Assembly (NCBI RefSeq): GCF_000963005.1
Contig: NZ_JZHZ01000007.1
Location: forward strand, 709,266-773,265
DNA: 64,000 nucleotides
DNA from: Xanthomonas sp. GPE 39
GTDB taxonomy: Bacteria; Pseudomonadota; Gammaproteobacteria; Xanthomonadales; Xanthomonadaceae
Direction of reading: 5' to 3'
Shown piece by piece: positions 51,973 through 61,769 of this stretch. The position numbers were made by a program, and so were the translations under genes. Positions within the stretch are counted from its first letter, which is position 1. The number at the start of each line of letters is the position of its first letter. Under the pieces are notes generated by a model. It was not told the origin of the DNA. It saw only the letters and a list, made by a program, of their open reading frames with translations, and searched no databases.

Positions 51973-53819
51973 GCGCGGCCGCCTCCGTCGCGGCGCCGAC
52001 GCCGCACCCCAGTCGCCTCCAGCGTCTTCTGGTAGCGCTGGACCGCCGCTTCGCCTTCCACAGCCGTGGCAATGTGGTCGCCGCTGGTGTAGCGGTGGCG
52101 CTGCTCGGCGGACTGCTGTCGCTGTGGCTCGGCCAGGACGCCAATTGGGACCTGCGCAACTACCATCTGTACAACGGCTACGCCGCGTTGCATGGCCGTC
52201 TCGGCGTGGATCTGGCGCCGGCGCAGATGCAGAGCTACTTCAATCCGCTGCTGGATATGCTGTATTACGCACTGTTCGTCGGCCTGCCGGCACCGCTGGC
52301 CGGTTTCGCGATGGGTGTGCTGCATGCGCTGGCTTTCCTGCTGTTGTCCGGTATCGTTTGGCAGGTGCTGGATCCACGCCTGGACCGTGCGCGGCTGGTG
52401 CCGTGGCTGGCGCTGGCTGGGATGAGCAGCGCTGCGTTCCTGTCCGAATTCGCCGGCAGCATGGGCGACAATAGCAGCGCCCTGCCGGTGCTGGGTGCGT
52501 TGCTGGCGGCGCTGCACGCACAGCGTTGTCAGCAGGCAGCCGGACGCAGCGTGGCGCTGGGCTGGTGGGCGCTGGCCGGAGCTCTGCTCGGGCTGGCAAT
52601 GGCTTGCAAGCTGACCAATGCGCTGTTCGCTTTTGCCTTGGGCGTGGCTGCGCTGGTGGCCGGGGGGCGCCCGCGCCAGCGGATCGGTGGTGCCGCAGTG
52701 CTGACCGCAGTTGCGCTGGTCAGCTTCGCGCTGCTGGCCGGGCCGTGGCTGCTGCGGGTCTGGCAGACCTTCGGCAATCCGCTGTTTCCGCAGTTCAATA
52801 GTTATTTCTTGACGCCGCTGGCGCAGCCGGTGGCGGTCAGCGACGCGCGCTGGTTGCCTAAGACATTGTGGGAATGGCTGACCTGGCCGCTGCAGTTCTC
52901 GCTGGTGCCGAACCGGGTCAGCGAGGTGCGCTTGCGCCAGATTGTGTGGCCGCTGCTTTATCTGCTGGGTCTGGCCGCGCTGCTGCACTGGATGGTGCGG
53001 CGTCCGCGCCGGCAATGGCCGCAGGATGTGGTTGCACCGGCCTGGCGTGTGGTGCTGGTGTTCGTGGTGATCGCCTTCCTCGTCTGGCAGGCGGCCTTCA
53101 GTATCCAGCGCTACCTGGTGGTGCCGGAGCTGCTGGCACCGTTGCTGCTGTGGGTGGGGCTGCGTCGGATGTTGCCGGCGCGCGTCGCCGCTCCGGCTGC
53201 GCGCTGGACCCTGATTGCTTGCGTGGTCTTTGCGCTGTACGGCTGGGGAGACTGGGGGCATGAGCGCTGGGCGCGCGAGGCGTTTCGCGTGCAGGCGCCG
53301 CCGTTGCCGCAGCCGGCGCGCAGCGTGGTGCTGCTGGTTGGTGATGCGCCGGAGTCCTGGCGCATCCCGTTCCTGCCGGCGCAGGCGGCCTATGTGTCGG
53401 TCGCCTCCAACTTCCCCGAGACACCGGCCTATGCTGCCCGGGTGCGGGCGATGCTGGCCGCGCGCGGGCAGGGCTATGCGTTGCTGCCGGCGGAGGTGGA
53501 TCGCAATGTCGAGCGTCTGCAGCGGCTCAATGCCGTGGCCGCGCGGCTCGGCCTGGATCACGGCCCCAGCTGTGCACTGATGCGGCGCCTGGCGCATCGG
53601 TTGGTGCGGGCCGGAGTGGAGGTGGACTCCGGCCGCTGCCGCTGGGTGCTGCCGCCGGAACGAGTCGTCGACGTCGCCGCCGCGGATCGGCAGACCCAGG
53701 CGCTGGCTGTGCAGCAATTGGCGCCCTACGGCCTGGCCCTACAGCCGGGTCCCTGCCAGATCTACCAGGCATGGGTCGGGCAGGCGCGCTTTCCTTACCA
53801 GTGGTGCCGGTTGCAGTGA
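51969..53819 (+). CDS. Multi-pass membrane protein, probable GT-C-type glycosyltransferase
   Basis: A 616-residue protein with about ten hydrophobic helices. A conserved first loop, DANWDLRNYHLYNGYAAL near residue 56, carries acidic and aromatic residues as in GT-C glycosyltransferases, but no family was recognised with certainty. The C-terminal 170 residues are soluble and probably periplasmic. Translationally coupled to the GT2 synthase, so it may use the same lipid-linked sugar. Confidence 0.65.
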   Translation: MSAAASVAAPTPHPSRLQRLLVALDRRFAFHSRGNVVAAGVAVALLGGLLSLWLGQDANWDLRNYHLYNGYAALHGRLGVDLAPAQMQSYFNPLLDMLYYALFVGLPAPLAGFAMGVLHALAFLLLSGIVWQVLDPRLDRARLVPWLALAGMSSAAFLSEFAGSMGDNSSALPVLGALLAALHAQRCQQAAGRSVALGWWALAGALLGLAMACKLTNALFAFALGVAALVAGGRPRQRIGGAAVLTAVALVSFALLAGPWLLRVWQTFGNPLFPQFNSYFLTPLAQPVAVSDARWLPKTLWEWLTWPLQFSLVPNRVSEVRLRQIVWPLLYLLGLAALLHWMVRRPRRQWPQDVVAPAWRVVLVFVVIAFLVWQAAFSIQRYLVVPELLAPLLLWVGLRRMLPARVAAPAARWTLIACVVFALYGWGDWGHERWAREAFRVQAPPLPQPARSVVLLVGDAPESWRIPFLPAQAAYVSVASNFPETPAYAARVRAMLAARGQGYALLPAEVDRNVERLQRLNAVAARLGLDHGPSCALMRRLAHRLVRAGVEVDSGRCRWVLPPERVVDVAAADRQTQALAVQQLAPYGLALQPGPCQIYQAWVGQARFPYQWCRLQ

Positions 53820-53841
53820 CCGCGTGGCGCTTGCCGGCCGG

Positions 53842-54414
53842 TCAGGGCAACAGATAACCAGCCTCGCGCAGGAGCCCTGCCAGCGCGATCAAGGGCAGCC
53901 CGATCAGTGCGGTCGGGTCCTGGGTGTGGATCGTGTGGAACAGGCTGATGCCGAGGCCCTCGCACTTGAAACTGCCAGCACAGTCCAGCGGTTGCTCGGC
54001 ATCGACGTAACGGGCGATGGCATCGGCTGGTAGGTCGCGCAATTGCACCTCGGTCAGGTCGCAGGCATGTAGCGTGCGTGTGCCGCGTTGCAGGCATATC
54101 GCCGTGTGGAAGCGCACATTGCGTCCGGACATTGCCGCCAGTTGCGCTCGTGCGGTGACGGTATCGCCCGGCTTGCCCAGTGGTTGGCCGTCCAGTTCGG
54201 CGACCTGGTCGGCGCCGATGACCCAGGCGTGGCTGGCATCAGCGGCCACTGCGGCCGCTTTGGCGGCAGCCAGGCGCTGTGCCAGCGTCAACGGCGTCTC
54301 GCCGGGCAGTGGCGTCTCCTCGACCTGCGGACGCACGCAATCGAACGGCAGGCGCAGTCGTTGCAGCAATTGGCGGCGGTAGATGGAGGTGGAAGCCAGG
54401 ATCAGGGGCAGCAT
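53842..54414 (-). CDS. yceF: Maf-family nucleoside triphosphate pyrophosphatase (YceF subfamily)
   Basis: House-cleaning pyrophosphatase, in YceF a 7-methyl-GTP hydrolase. The 190-residue protein starts with the signature LILASTSIYRRQLL and contains EETPLPGETPLTLAQRLA, GADQVAELDG with catalytic Asp, and RFHTAICLQ. It sits next to the DUF177-rpmF genes, as in E. coli. The ATG at 54414 gives the family start; upstream in-frame ATGs overlap the divergent gene. Confidence 0.93.
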   Translation of the reverse strand: MLPLILASTSIYRRQLLQRLRLPFDCVRPQVEETPLPGETPLTLAQRLAAAKAAAVAADASHAWVIGADQVAELDGQPLGKPGDTVTARAQLAAMSGRNVRFHTAICLQRGTRTLHACDLTEVQLRDLPADAIARYVDAEQPLDCAGSFKCEGLGISLFHTIHTQDPTALIGLPLIALAGLLREAGYLLP

Positions 54415-54535
54415 CGGCGATGTGGGCGGGGCGATGGCTTGGGGCTGGCAGTCTGCGACGGCCATCGCGGGCGGGCAAGCGCCGGAGTGGGATGGTTTGA
54501 CAGTGCTACCGGCAATCCTTAACATTCTGCAGCTT

Positions 54536-55045
54536 ATGTCCGCGAACGTGCCCGAACTGTTGGATGCTTGGCGGATGGTCGCAGCGCGCAGGGTCTTTGA
54601 GGACCGTCTGCCGCTCTCGGCGATGACCCGTCTGCAAGGCAGTCTGGCCGACACCGAAGGTGAATGCCGCTATACGCTGGAATTCGGCCGCGATGATGTG
54701 ATGCAAGTGTCCTACGTCGAACTGAGGGTCGAGACCGCATTGCCGCTGATTTGTCAGCGCAGTCTGCAGCGCTTTCTGCTGCCGGTATCGAGCGTGCAGC
54801 GGCTGGGGCTAATCCGCAACGAGGCCGAAGAGGCCGCGTTGCCGCCGGAACACGAGGCCTTGCTGGTGCCGGACGACGGTATGCTGCGGCCCGCCGATCT
54901 GGTCGAGGACGAACTGGTGTTGGCGGTGCCGCTGGTGCCGGTGGCGCCAGGGAGCGAGGCGGTCGAGCGCGATTGGCCGGCGACCGAGGAAGAAATACGC
55001 AAGGTCAACCCGTTCGCGGCGTTGGCCGCGCTGAAGAAACCGTAG
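54536..55045 (+). CDS. yceD: DUF177 protein YceD (23S rRNA accumulation protein)
   Basis: A 169-residue acidic protein of the YceD/DUF177 family. The expected patterns are present: SANVPELLDAWRMVAARRVF near the start, CRYTLEFGRD, ICQRSLQRFLLPV and the acidic ending NPFAALAALKKP. It lies upstream of rpmF, the conserved partner, and is linked in other bacteria to 23S rRNA levels. No Cys pair for metal binding is evident. Confidence 0.88.
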   Translation: MSANVPELLDAWRMVAARRVFEDRLPLSAMTRLQGSLADTEGECRYTLEFGRDDVMQVSYVELRVETALPLICQRSLQRFLLPVSSVQRLGLIRNEAEEAALPPEHEALLVPDDGMLRPADLVEDELVLAVPLVPVAPGSEAVERDWPATEEEIRKVNPFAALAALKKP

Positions 55046-55146
55046 TGGCTGGCCTGCCTGTCGCTGCCTGAGGTTGTTGCCGGACGCGCGCGTCCTGCGC
55101 GACGTAATGACAACAGATGTAAACGAACCGAGTTTGGAGCAATCCC

Positions 55147-55341
55147 ATGGCTGTGCAGAAATCCCGTGTCACCCCGTCCCGCCGCGGCCAACGCCGTTCG
55201 CACGACGCCCTCAGCGCCAAGCAGTTGTCGACCGACCCGACCAGCGGCGAGACCCACCTGCGCCACCACATCACTGCCGAGGGGTACTACCGCGGCAAGA
55301 AGGTGATCGCCACCAAGGCCGCGCAGGTCGAAGAAGATTGA
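55147..55341 (+). CDS. rpmF: 50S ribosomal protein L32
   Basis: A 64-residue ribosomal protein starting [20 protein letters not shown], the L32 signature, with [18 protein letters not shown] near the C terminus. It lacks the four zinc-binding Cys of some L32 forms. Upstream of fabH, as in many proteobacteria, linking ribosome and lipid synthesis. Confidence 0.97.
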   Translation: MAVQKSRVTPSRRGQRRSHDALSAKQLSTDPTSGETHLRHHITAEGYYRGKKVIATKAAQVEED

Positions 55342-55437
55342 TGCGTGCCCGTCCACCGCGTTGCGGCGGACGGAGCCACCTCTCTTCACAGGCCGCGCCA
55401 TGCGGGGCGGCCCGCGTCACCTGTAATAGGAAACAGC

Positions 55438-56421
55438 ATGAGCAAGCGTATCTATTCCAGGATCGCGGGCACCGGTAGTTATTTGCCTGAAAAAGTGTTG
55501 ACCAACGACGATCTGTCGCACATGGTCGAGACCAGCGACGAATGGATCCGCAGTCGTACCGGCATCCGTGAGCGGCACATCGCCGCTCCGGGGCAGACTG
55601 CGGGCGATCTTGGTTACGAGGCCGCGTTGCAGGCGATCGAGGCCGCCGGTATCCAGGCTGCCGAGTTGGACATGATCGTCGTCGGTACCACGACCCCCGA
55701 CTTGATCTTTCCCTCCACCGCTTGCCTGATACAGGCCAGGTTGGGGGCGCTCGGTTGTCCGGCGATGGACCTCAATGCCGCCTGCTCCGGCTTTGTCTAT
55801 GCGCTCGGCGTGGCCGACAAGTTCATTCGCAGCGGCGACGCCAAGACCGTGCTGGTGATTGGCACCGAAGTTCTCAGCCGCATCGTCGACTGGACCGAAC
55901 GCACCACCTGCGTGTTGTTCGGCGATGGCGCCGGTGCGGTGGTGCTGCGTGCCGACGAGGACACCGGCATTCTCAGCACGCATCTGCATGCCGACGGCAG
56001 CAAGAAGGAACTTCTGTTGAACGCGACCGGCATCGGTACCGGGCTGGTTGACGGCACCGGTCATCTGGCTGGCGGTGGCATCCAGATGAAGGGCAGCGAG
56101 GTGTTCAAATACGCGGTCAAGGCGTTGGATTCGGTGGTCGACGAGACCCTGCAAGCCAACGACCTGGACAAGCACGATCTGGATTGGTTGATTCCGCACC
56201 AGGCCAACCTGCGCATCATCGAGGCCACCGCAAAACGCCTGGATATGTCGATGGATCAGGTGGTGGTCACGGTGGACGTGCATGGCAACACTTCGTCCGC
56301 CTCGGTGCCGATGGCGCTGGACGTGGCAGTGCGCTCAGGTCGCGTCCAGCGCGGCCAGTTATTGCTGCTGGAAGCCTTCGGCGGCGGTTTCACCTGGGGC
56401 TCGGCCCTGCTGCGCTACTGA
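55438..56421 (+). CDS. fabH: 3-oxoacyl-[ACP] synthase III
   Basis: Starts fatty-acid synthesis by condensing acetyl-CoA with malonyl-ACP. The 327-residue protein has the Cys-His-Asn triad: [11 protein letters not shown] (Cys near 114), IPHQANLRI and VHGNTSSAS, and the ending [15 protein letters not shown]. The ATG at 55438 has AGGAAACAGC upstream. First of the fab cluster. Confidence 0.97.
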   Translation: MSKRIYSRIAGTGSYLPEKVLTNDDLSHMVETSDEWIRSRTGIRERHIAAPGQTAGDLGYEAALQAIEAAGIQAAELDMIVVGTTTPDLIFPSTACLIQARLGALGCPAMDLNAACSGFVYALGVADKFIRSGDAKTVLVIGTEVLSRIVDWTERTTCVLFGDGAGAVVLRADEDTGILSTHLHADGSKKELLLNATGIGTGLVDGTGHLAGGGIQMKGSEVFKYAVKALDSVVDETLQANDLDKHDLDWLIPHQANLRIIEATAKRLDMSMDQVVVTVDVHGNTSSASVPMALDVAVRSGRVQRGQLLLLEAFGGGFTWGSALLRY

Positions 56422-56646
56422 GCGAATTGGCTCGCATTCGGTGCCGATGACCTGGAACGGTGCGATGGTCGCGCGCGGTATGCGTGGCGTGTCGGCAATG
56501 TTGCGGCATGCGCCTGGGCGCTGGGCTGGCGGCCTGCTTCTGTGTCTTCCGCTGAATATGGGTGTGTCGCATCAATACGCACGAGTACAGACGCACGGCG
56601 GATTTCGCCCGTATCATCGCCGCTCGATTTTTGTAGGGCCATCCGC

Positions 56647-57591
56647 GTGACCGATTCCACACTCGCCTTCGTCTTCCCCGGCCAAGGCTCGCAATCGTTG
56701 GGCATGCTGGCGGATGTCGCCGAACAACATCCGCAGGTGCGTGATTGCTTCGTTGAGGCCTCCGATGGTGCCGGCGTCGATCTATGGGCGCTGAGTCAGG
56801 ATGGCCCGGAAGAGATGCTCAATCGCACCGAATACACGCAACCGGCGCTGCTGGCGGCCAGCATGGCGCTGTGGCGGCTGTGGTTGGCCGAGGGCGGCGC
56901 ACGCCCGACGCTGCTCGCTGGGCACAGCCTGGGCGAATACACTGCGCTGGTCGCTGCCGGTGCCCTGTCGCTGCATGATGGTGCGCGGTTGGTGCGGCTA
57001 CGCGGGCAACTCATGCAGGATGCCGCTCCTGCCGGGGTCGGCGCGATGGCGGCGGTGATCGGTGCTGAGGATGCGCTGATCGAAGCGGTCTGCGCGGAGG
57101 CTGCCGACAGTGAGGTGGTGGTGCCTGCCAATTACAATGCGCCCGGTCAGGTGGTGATCGGCGGGCATGCCGCTGCGGTCGAACGCGCGCTGGCATTGTT
57201 GAGCGAGCGTGGCGTGCGCAAGGTGGTGAAGTTGGCGGTTAGCGTTCCCTCGCATACGCCGTTGATGCGCGAGGCGGCCAATCGCTTGGCCGACGCCATG
57301 CGTGAGATAGCCTGGCATGCGCCGCAATTGCCGGTGGTACAGAACGTCGATGCGCAGGTGCACGACGGTGTCGCGGCCATCCGTCAGGCGCTGGTGGAAC
57401 AGTTGTACCTGCCAGTGCGTTGGACCAACTGTGTGCAGGCGCTGGCCGCGCGTGGCGCCACGCGGGTGGCCGAGTGCGGTCCAGGTAAAGTGTTGACCGG
57501 GCTGATCAAGCGCATCGACAAATCGCTCGACGGTCGTGCCCTGTCGGTACCGGCTGATTTCGTCGGCGCGCGCGAGGCTTGGGCTGTCTGA
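56647..57591 (+). CDS. fabD: Malonyl-CoA:ACP transacylase
   Basis: Loads malonyl groups onto ACP. The 314-residue protein starts with FVFPGQGSQSLGML, has the nucleophile Ser in AGHSLGEYTAL near residue 93, the Arg contact VRLRGQLMQ and the His in VSVPSHTPLM near 200. The start is GTG at 56647; upstream frame is open but not similar to the family. 225 bp after fabH. Confidence 0.96.
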   Translation: MTDSTLAFVFPGQGSQSLGMLADVAEQHPQVRDCFVEASDGAGVDLWALSQDGPEEMLNRTEYTQPALLAASMALWRLWLAEGGARPTLLAGHSLGEYTALVAAGALSLHDGARLVRLRGQLMQDAAPAGVGAMAAVIGAEDALIEAVCAEAADSEVVVPANYNAPGQVVIGGHAAAVERALALLSERGVRKVVKLAVSVPSHTPLMREAANRLADAMREIAWHAPQLPVVQNVDAQVHDGVAAIRQALVEQLYLPVRWTNCVQALAARGATRVAECGPGKVLTGLIKRIDKSLDGRALSVPADFVGAREAWAV

Positions 57592-57675
57592 GATCCGCGC
57601 GTCGGGCGTCTGCGTCCGCGCTGGCGTTCATTCCCTGGCGTATCGTGCGCCGTCCGTCTCTGAAGGAAAATGTAG

Positions 57676-58419
57676 ATGAGCAAGCCATTGCAGGGCGAAA
57701 TCGCTCTCGTTACCGGCGCCAGCCGTGGCATCGGCGCGGCCATTGCCGACGAACTGGCCGCGCAGGGCGCCACGGTCATCGGGACCGCCACCTCCGACAC
57801 CGGTGCGCAGGCGATTGGCGCGCGGCTGGCCGCCAGCGGTGGTCATGGCCGCCCGCTGGACGTCACCGACGCCGCCGCGGTCGATACATTGATCGAGGCA
57901 ATCGCCAAGGAATTCGGGCCGGTCTCGATCCTGGTCAACAACGCCGGCATCACCCGCGACACGCTGTTGATGCGGATGCGTGACGACGACTGGCAGGCGA
58001 TCATCGATACCAACCTCACCAGTGTGTTCCGCACGTCCAGAGCGGTGCTGCGCAATATGATGAAGGCGCGTAAAGGGCGCATCGTCAACATCGCTTCGGT
58101 GGTCGGAGTGACTGGCAATCCGGGACAGGCCAACTATGCTGCCGCCAAGGCCGGCATCATCGCCTTCTCCAAGTCGATGGCCAGAGAAATCGGCTCGCGC
58201 GGCATCACGGTCAACGTGGTTGCGCCGGGTTTCATCGACACCGACATGACCAAGGCCTTGCCCGAGGCGCAGCGTGCCGCGCTGTTGCAGCAGATCGCGC
58301 TTGGCCAGCTTGGCCAGGCCGCGGACATCGCCCATGCGGTGGCGTTCCTGGCCGGTCCCTGTGCCGGCTACATCACCGGCGAGACCCTGCATGTGAACGG
58401 CGGGATGTACATGCCGTGA
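57676..58419 (+). CDS. fabG: 3-oxoacyl-[ACP] reductase
   Basis: NADPH-dependent SDR enzyme for the first reduction of the elongation cycle. The 247-residue protein has the cofactor motif TGASRGIGAAI near residue 13, NNAGITRDTLLMRM, and the Ser-Tyr-Lys centre in NIASVVG and QANYAAAKAG (Y-x3-K). The C terminus ITGETLHVNGGMYM is typical. Start preceded by GAAGGA. Confidence 0.97.
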   Translation: MSKPLQGEIALVTGASRGIGAAIADELAAQGATVIGTATSDTGAQAIGARLAASGGHGRPLDVTDAAAVDTLIEAIAKEFGPVSILVNNAGITRDTLLMRMRDDDWQAIIDTNLTSVFRTSRAVLRNMMKARKGRIVNIASVVGVTGNPGQANYAAAKAGIIAFSKSMAREIGSRGITVNVVAPGFIDTDMTKALPEAQRAALLQQIALGQLGQAADIAHAVAFLAGPCAGYITGETLHVNGGMYMP

Positions 58420-58572
58420 GCCTGTGGCGCAACAGGTGCCGCTAAGTCGCTGATTGGCTGACGCCTTGGCTGCGCTGCAACGAGCCGTCGGTTTCCACTA
58501 CACTATCCAACGTAGCCATCGCAGATCGATGGCGTTTCGAACCACCACCACTCCATCTGGAGCGATATCCCC

Positions 58573-58812
58573 ATGAGCACCATCGAAGAACGCGTCAAGA
58601 AAATCGTCGTCGAACAACTCGGCGTCAAGGAAGAAGAAGTCACCAACAGCGCATCGTTCGTCGATGACCTCGGTGCGGACTCGCTGGACACCGTTGAACT
58701 GGTGATGGCCCTGGAAGAAGAGTTCGAGTGCGAGATTCCTGACGAAGAAGCCGAGAAGATCACCTCGGTGCAGCAGGCTATCGACTACGTCAAGGTGCAC
58801 GTCAAGAGCTGA
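58573..58812 (+). CDS. acpP: Acyl carrier protein
   Basis: A 79-residue acidic carrier of growing acyl chains. The 4'-phosphopantetheine Ser lies in [14 protein letters not shown] near residue 37. The start is [17 protein letters not shown]. It has its own 153-bp upstream region and a terminator just after, consistent with the separate high expression usual for acpP. Confidence 0.98.
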   Translation: MSTIEERVKKIVVEQLGVKEEEVTNSASFVDDLGADSLDTVELVMALEEEFECEIPDEEAEKITSVQQAIDYVKVHVKS

Positions 58813-58871
58813 TGCTCCGTCCCCGATCGCCATCGACGCCCTCGCTGGTCCGATGCGTGTGACAATCCCAT

Positions 58872-58900
58872 GGGGCCGCGCATGCGGCCCTGTGTTTTTA
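58872..58900 (+). terminator. Terminator after acpP
   Basis: Stem GGGCCGC / GCGGCCC with a GCAT loop, then TGTGTTTTTA. It lies 60 bp after acpP and 42 bp before fabF, so fabF is expressed by read-through or a promoter in the gap. Confidence 0.8.
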
Positions 58901-58941
58901 CAGCATCAAGACCGCGCGTATCGCGGTGAGGAGATTACGCA

Positions 58942-60177
58942 ATGAGCCGTCGCGTCGTGGTAACCGGCATGGGTATGGTGTCGCCGTTGGGCAATGATCT
59001 GGCCAGCAGTTGGGAGGGGATCGTCAATGGGCGCTCGGGCATCGGCCCGATCACGCATATCGATGCGTCTCAGTTCGCCACCCGCATCCTCGGTGAGGTC
59101 AAGGACTTCGATCCGACCAAGTTCCTGTCCGTCAAGGACGCCAAAAAGATGGATTCGTTCATCCACTACGGCGTCGCTGCCTCGTTCATGGCACTGGACG
59201 ATGCCGGCCTGGAGATCACCGATGCAAATGCCGAACGCATCGGCGCCATCCTCGGTTCCGGCATTGGCGGTGTGCTCGGCATCGAAGAACAAACTCTCAA
59301 ACTTCAGGAAGGTGGCCCGCGCAAGGTCTCGCCCTTCTATATCCCGAGCACCATCATCAACATGCTTCCGGGCCAGGTGAGCATCATGAGAGGGCTGAAG
59401 GGGCCGACCTTCTCGGCAGTCTCCGCCTGCGCAACTGCCAACCATTCCATCGGCACCGCGATGCGCATGGTTCAGCACGGCGATGCCGACGTGATGCTGG
59501 CTGGTGGTGCCGAGCGGGGGTCCTCGCCGACTTCGATTGCCGGCTTTTCCTCGATGCGGGCAATGTCCACTCGCAACGATGATCCCGCTGCCGCCTCGCG
59601 GCCATGGGACAAGGACCGCGACGGTTTCGTGATGGGGGATGGCGCTGGCGTGTTGGTGTTGGAAGAGTACGAACACGCCAAGGCGCGTGGCGCACGCATC
59701 TATGCCGAATTAGCGGGTTTCGGTGCCAGCTCCGATGCCTTCCACATGACCTCGCCGAGCGAAGACGGCGAAGGCGCTGCGCGCAGCATGCGTGCGGCGA
59801 TGCGCGATGCCGGGCTCAATCCAGATCAGGTCGACTATCTCAATGCGCACGGCACCTCCACGCCTGCGGGCGACCTGGCCGAGACCATCGCGATGAAGCG
59901 CGCACTTGGCGATCATGCCTACAAGCTGATGGTCAGTTCGACCAAGTCGATGATCGGGCATCTGCTCGGGGCAGCGGGTGGTGTCGAGGCGATCTTCTCG
60001 GTGATGGCGCTCCACACCGGCATCATCCCGCCGACCATCAACCTGGACGAACCGGGCGAAGGCTGCGATCTGGACTACGTGCCGAACGTGGCGCGCGAGA
60101 AGAAGATCGATGTGGCGATGTCCAATGGGTTCGGCTTCGGCGGAACCAACGGAACCCTGTTGTTCAAGCGTCTTTGA
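58942..60177 (+). CDS. fabF: 3-oxoacyl-[ACP] synthase II
   Basis: Condensing enzyme that elongates acyl-ACPs. The 411-residue protein carries the Cys-His-His centre: SACATANHSIG (Cys near 163), NAHGTSTPAGD and SMIGHLLGAAG, plus the C-terminal GFGFGGTNGTLLF. The start MSRRVVVTGMGMVSPLG is preceded by GAGGAG. It is followed by pabB after 166 bp. Confidence 0.98.
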   Translation: MSRRVVVTGMGMVSPLGNDLASSWEGIVNGRSGIGPITHIDASQFATRILGEVKDFDPTKFLSVKDAKKMDSFIHYGVAASFMALDDAGLEITDANAERIGAILGSGIGGVLGIEEQTLKLQEGGPRKVSPFYIPSTIINMLPGQVSIMRGLKGPTFSAVSACATANHSIGTAMRMVQHGDADVMLAGGAERGSSPTSIAGFSSMRAMSTRNDDPAAASRPWDKDRDGFVMGDGAGVLVLEEYEHAKARGARIYAELAGFGASSDAFHMTSPSEDGEGAARSMRAAMRDAGLNPDQVDYLNAHGTSTPAGDLAETIAMKRALGDHAYKLMVSSTKSMIGHLLGAAGGVEAIFSVMALHTGIIPPTINLDEPGEGCDLDYVPNVAREKKIDVAMSNGFGFGGTNGTLLFKRL

Positions 60178-60200
60178 CGTCCCTCATCCGGGTTCGGGAT

Positions 60201-60234
60201 CGCCGACGCGCGCGGTTAATCGCGCTTGTCGGCG
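60201..60234 (+). other. GC-rich hairpin after fabF
   Basis: CGCCGAC pairs with GTCGGCG, and an inner GCGCG pairs with CGCGC, giving a stable 34-nt hairpin 24 bp after the fabF stop. It lacks a T tract; it may be an mRNA 3'-end or processing structure. Confidence 0.5.
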
Positions 60235-60343
60235 CATGTCGCGATGCGGATGCGGATCGGCTACCGCAGTGAATTTCATGGCGCATCGTGCAGGCCGATG
60301 ACGCGGCGCCGCGTTGCGTTTTCATTCTTCCAGCGGATTTACG

Positions 60344-61693
60344 ATGCTGCGTACCGTTCCCCTGCCGGCTGAGATCGATCTGCTGGCTTTGCATCGCCTT
60401 GCGCCGCAGCGTTATCCGGTGTTGCTGGAGTCGGCGGCCTCGGGCACCGCGCAGGGGCGCTGGGATCTGTTGCTGGTCGCTGACGGCCAGGGCTTGCGTC
60501 TGGATCGCGATGGTGTCACCCGCGAGCTGCATGGTGAGGTTGTCGCGGGCGATTTTCTGAGTGCGTTGGATATGCGCTGGCATGCCGAGCGCAGTGCGCG
60601 CGACGAGCCGCGTTGGCCGTTTCGCGGTGGTTGGGCGCTGTTGCTGGATTACGAACTGGCTGCGCAGGTCGAGCCGATCCTGCCGTTGCCGCAGTCCGCA
60701 GCGGCGACGCCCGCAGCGCTGGCGTTGCGTTGCCCTGCCGCCTTGCTGCGCGACCATGTCAGCGGTGATTGCGTGGCGGTGGCCGAGTCCGCGCATGCGG
60801 CGTTGTTGGATACCGTCCTCGCCGATCTACGTGCGTTGCCCGGTGCGGTGCCGGCGCCAACCTGGACCGCGCCGCTGGCGATCGAGGAAGACCCGCCGCA
60901 GCGCTTTATCGACGGGGTACGTCGCATTCTCGATTACCTGGGAGCTGGCGACGTCTTCCAGGTCAACCTGTCGCGGCGCTGGACGGCGCGCTTCGCTGCG
61001 GCGGTGGCGCCGGCGGCGCTGTATGCGCAGTTGCGTCGCGCCAACCCTGCGCCGTTTGCGGGCCTGTTCGTTGGTCATGGTCGCGCGGTGGTGAGTTCCT
61101 CGCCGGAGCGGCTGGTGTCGGTGCGCGGCGACGTGGTCGAGACCCGGCCGATTGCCGGTACCCGCGCGCGCGCGCCGGGCGACGACGCTGCCGCACGCAT
61201 CCGCGAACTGGTCGGCCACCCCAAGGAGCGCGCCGAGCACGTGATGCTGATCGATCTGGAACGCAACGACCTGGGCCGGATTTGCGCGCCTGGCAGTGTC
61301 GAGGTCGACGAACTGATGACGGTGGAGAGCTATGCCCATGTGCATCACATCGTCAGCAACGTGCGTGGCCGCCTGCGCGAAGGGGTCAGCCCTGGCGAGG
61401 TGATCCGCGCCACTTTCCCGGGTGGCACCATCACCGGCTGTCCCAAGGTGCGCTGCATGCAGATCATCGCCGAACTGGAGCAAACCCCGCGCGGTGCCTA
61501 TACCGGCGCGTTCGGCTGGTTGAACTGCGACGGCGACATGGATCTGAACATCTTGATCCGCACCGCCGAAGTGGAAGGTGCGCAGGTGCAATTCCGCACC
61601 GGCGCCGGCATCGTGTTCGATTCCCAGCCCGAGCGTGAACTCGATGAGACTCTGGCCAAGGCGCGTGGTCTGCTGCGTGCGCTGGAACCCTGA
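60344..61693 (+). CDS. pabB: Aminodeoxychorismate synthase component I
   Basis: With PabA, converts chorismate to 4-amino-4-deoxychorismate for folate. The 449-residue protein has the chorismate-utilising C-terminal domain: GDVFQVNLSRRW, the family motif TRPIAGTRARAPG and the catalytic end FPGGTITGCPKVRCMQII. The N-terminal domain is degenerate, as in PabB. The ATG at 60344 is used; TTG 60314 upstream is unlikely. It sits between fabF and mltG, as pabC often does in enterobacteria. Confidence 0.92.
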   Translation: MLRTVPLPAEIDLLALHRLAPQRYPVLLESAASGTAQGRWDLLLVADGQGLRLDRDGVTRELHGEVVAGDFLSALDMRWHAERSARDEPRWPFRGGWALLLDYELAAQVEPILPLPQSAAATPAALALRCPAALLRDHVSGDCVAVAESAHAALLDTVLADLRALPGAVPAPTWTAPLAIEEDPPQRFIDGVRRILDYLGAGDVFQVNLSRRWTARFAAAVAPAALYAQLRRANPAPFAGLFVGHGRAVVSSSPERLVSVRGDVVETRPIAGTRARAPGDDAAARIRELVGHPKERAEHVMLIDLERNDLGRICAPGSVEVDELMTVESYAHVHHIVSNVRGRLREGVSPGEVIRATFPGGTITGCPKVRCMQIIAELEQTPRGAYTGAFGWLNCDGDMDLNILIRTAEVEGAQVQFRTGAGIVFDSQPERELDETLAKARGLLRALEP

Positions 61694-61769
61694 GTCGCTC
61701 CTGCGGCGGTACCGGACGATGCCGGCCACGCGCTATCCTGCATGTCATTGAATGCGCTTGGAGGTGGTC

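Noticed and set aside
51906-53717. 603-codon minus-strand frame opposite the third glycosylation gene
   Set aside because: Gln/Arg/His-rich translation typical of the antisense of a Leu/Ala-rich membrane protein; no start signal or family.
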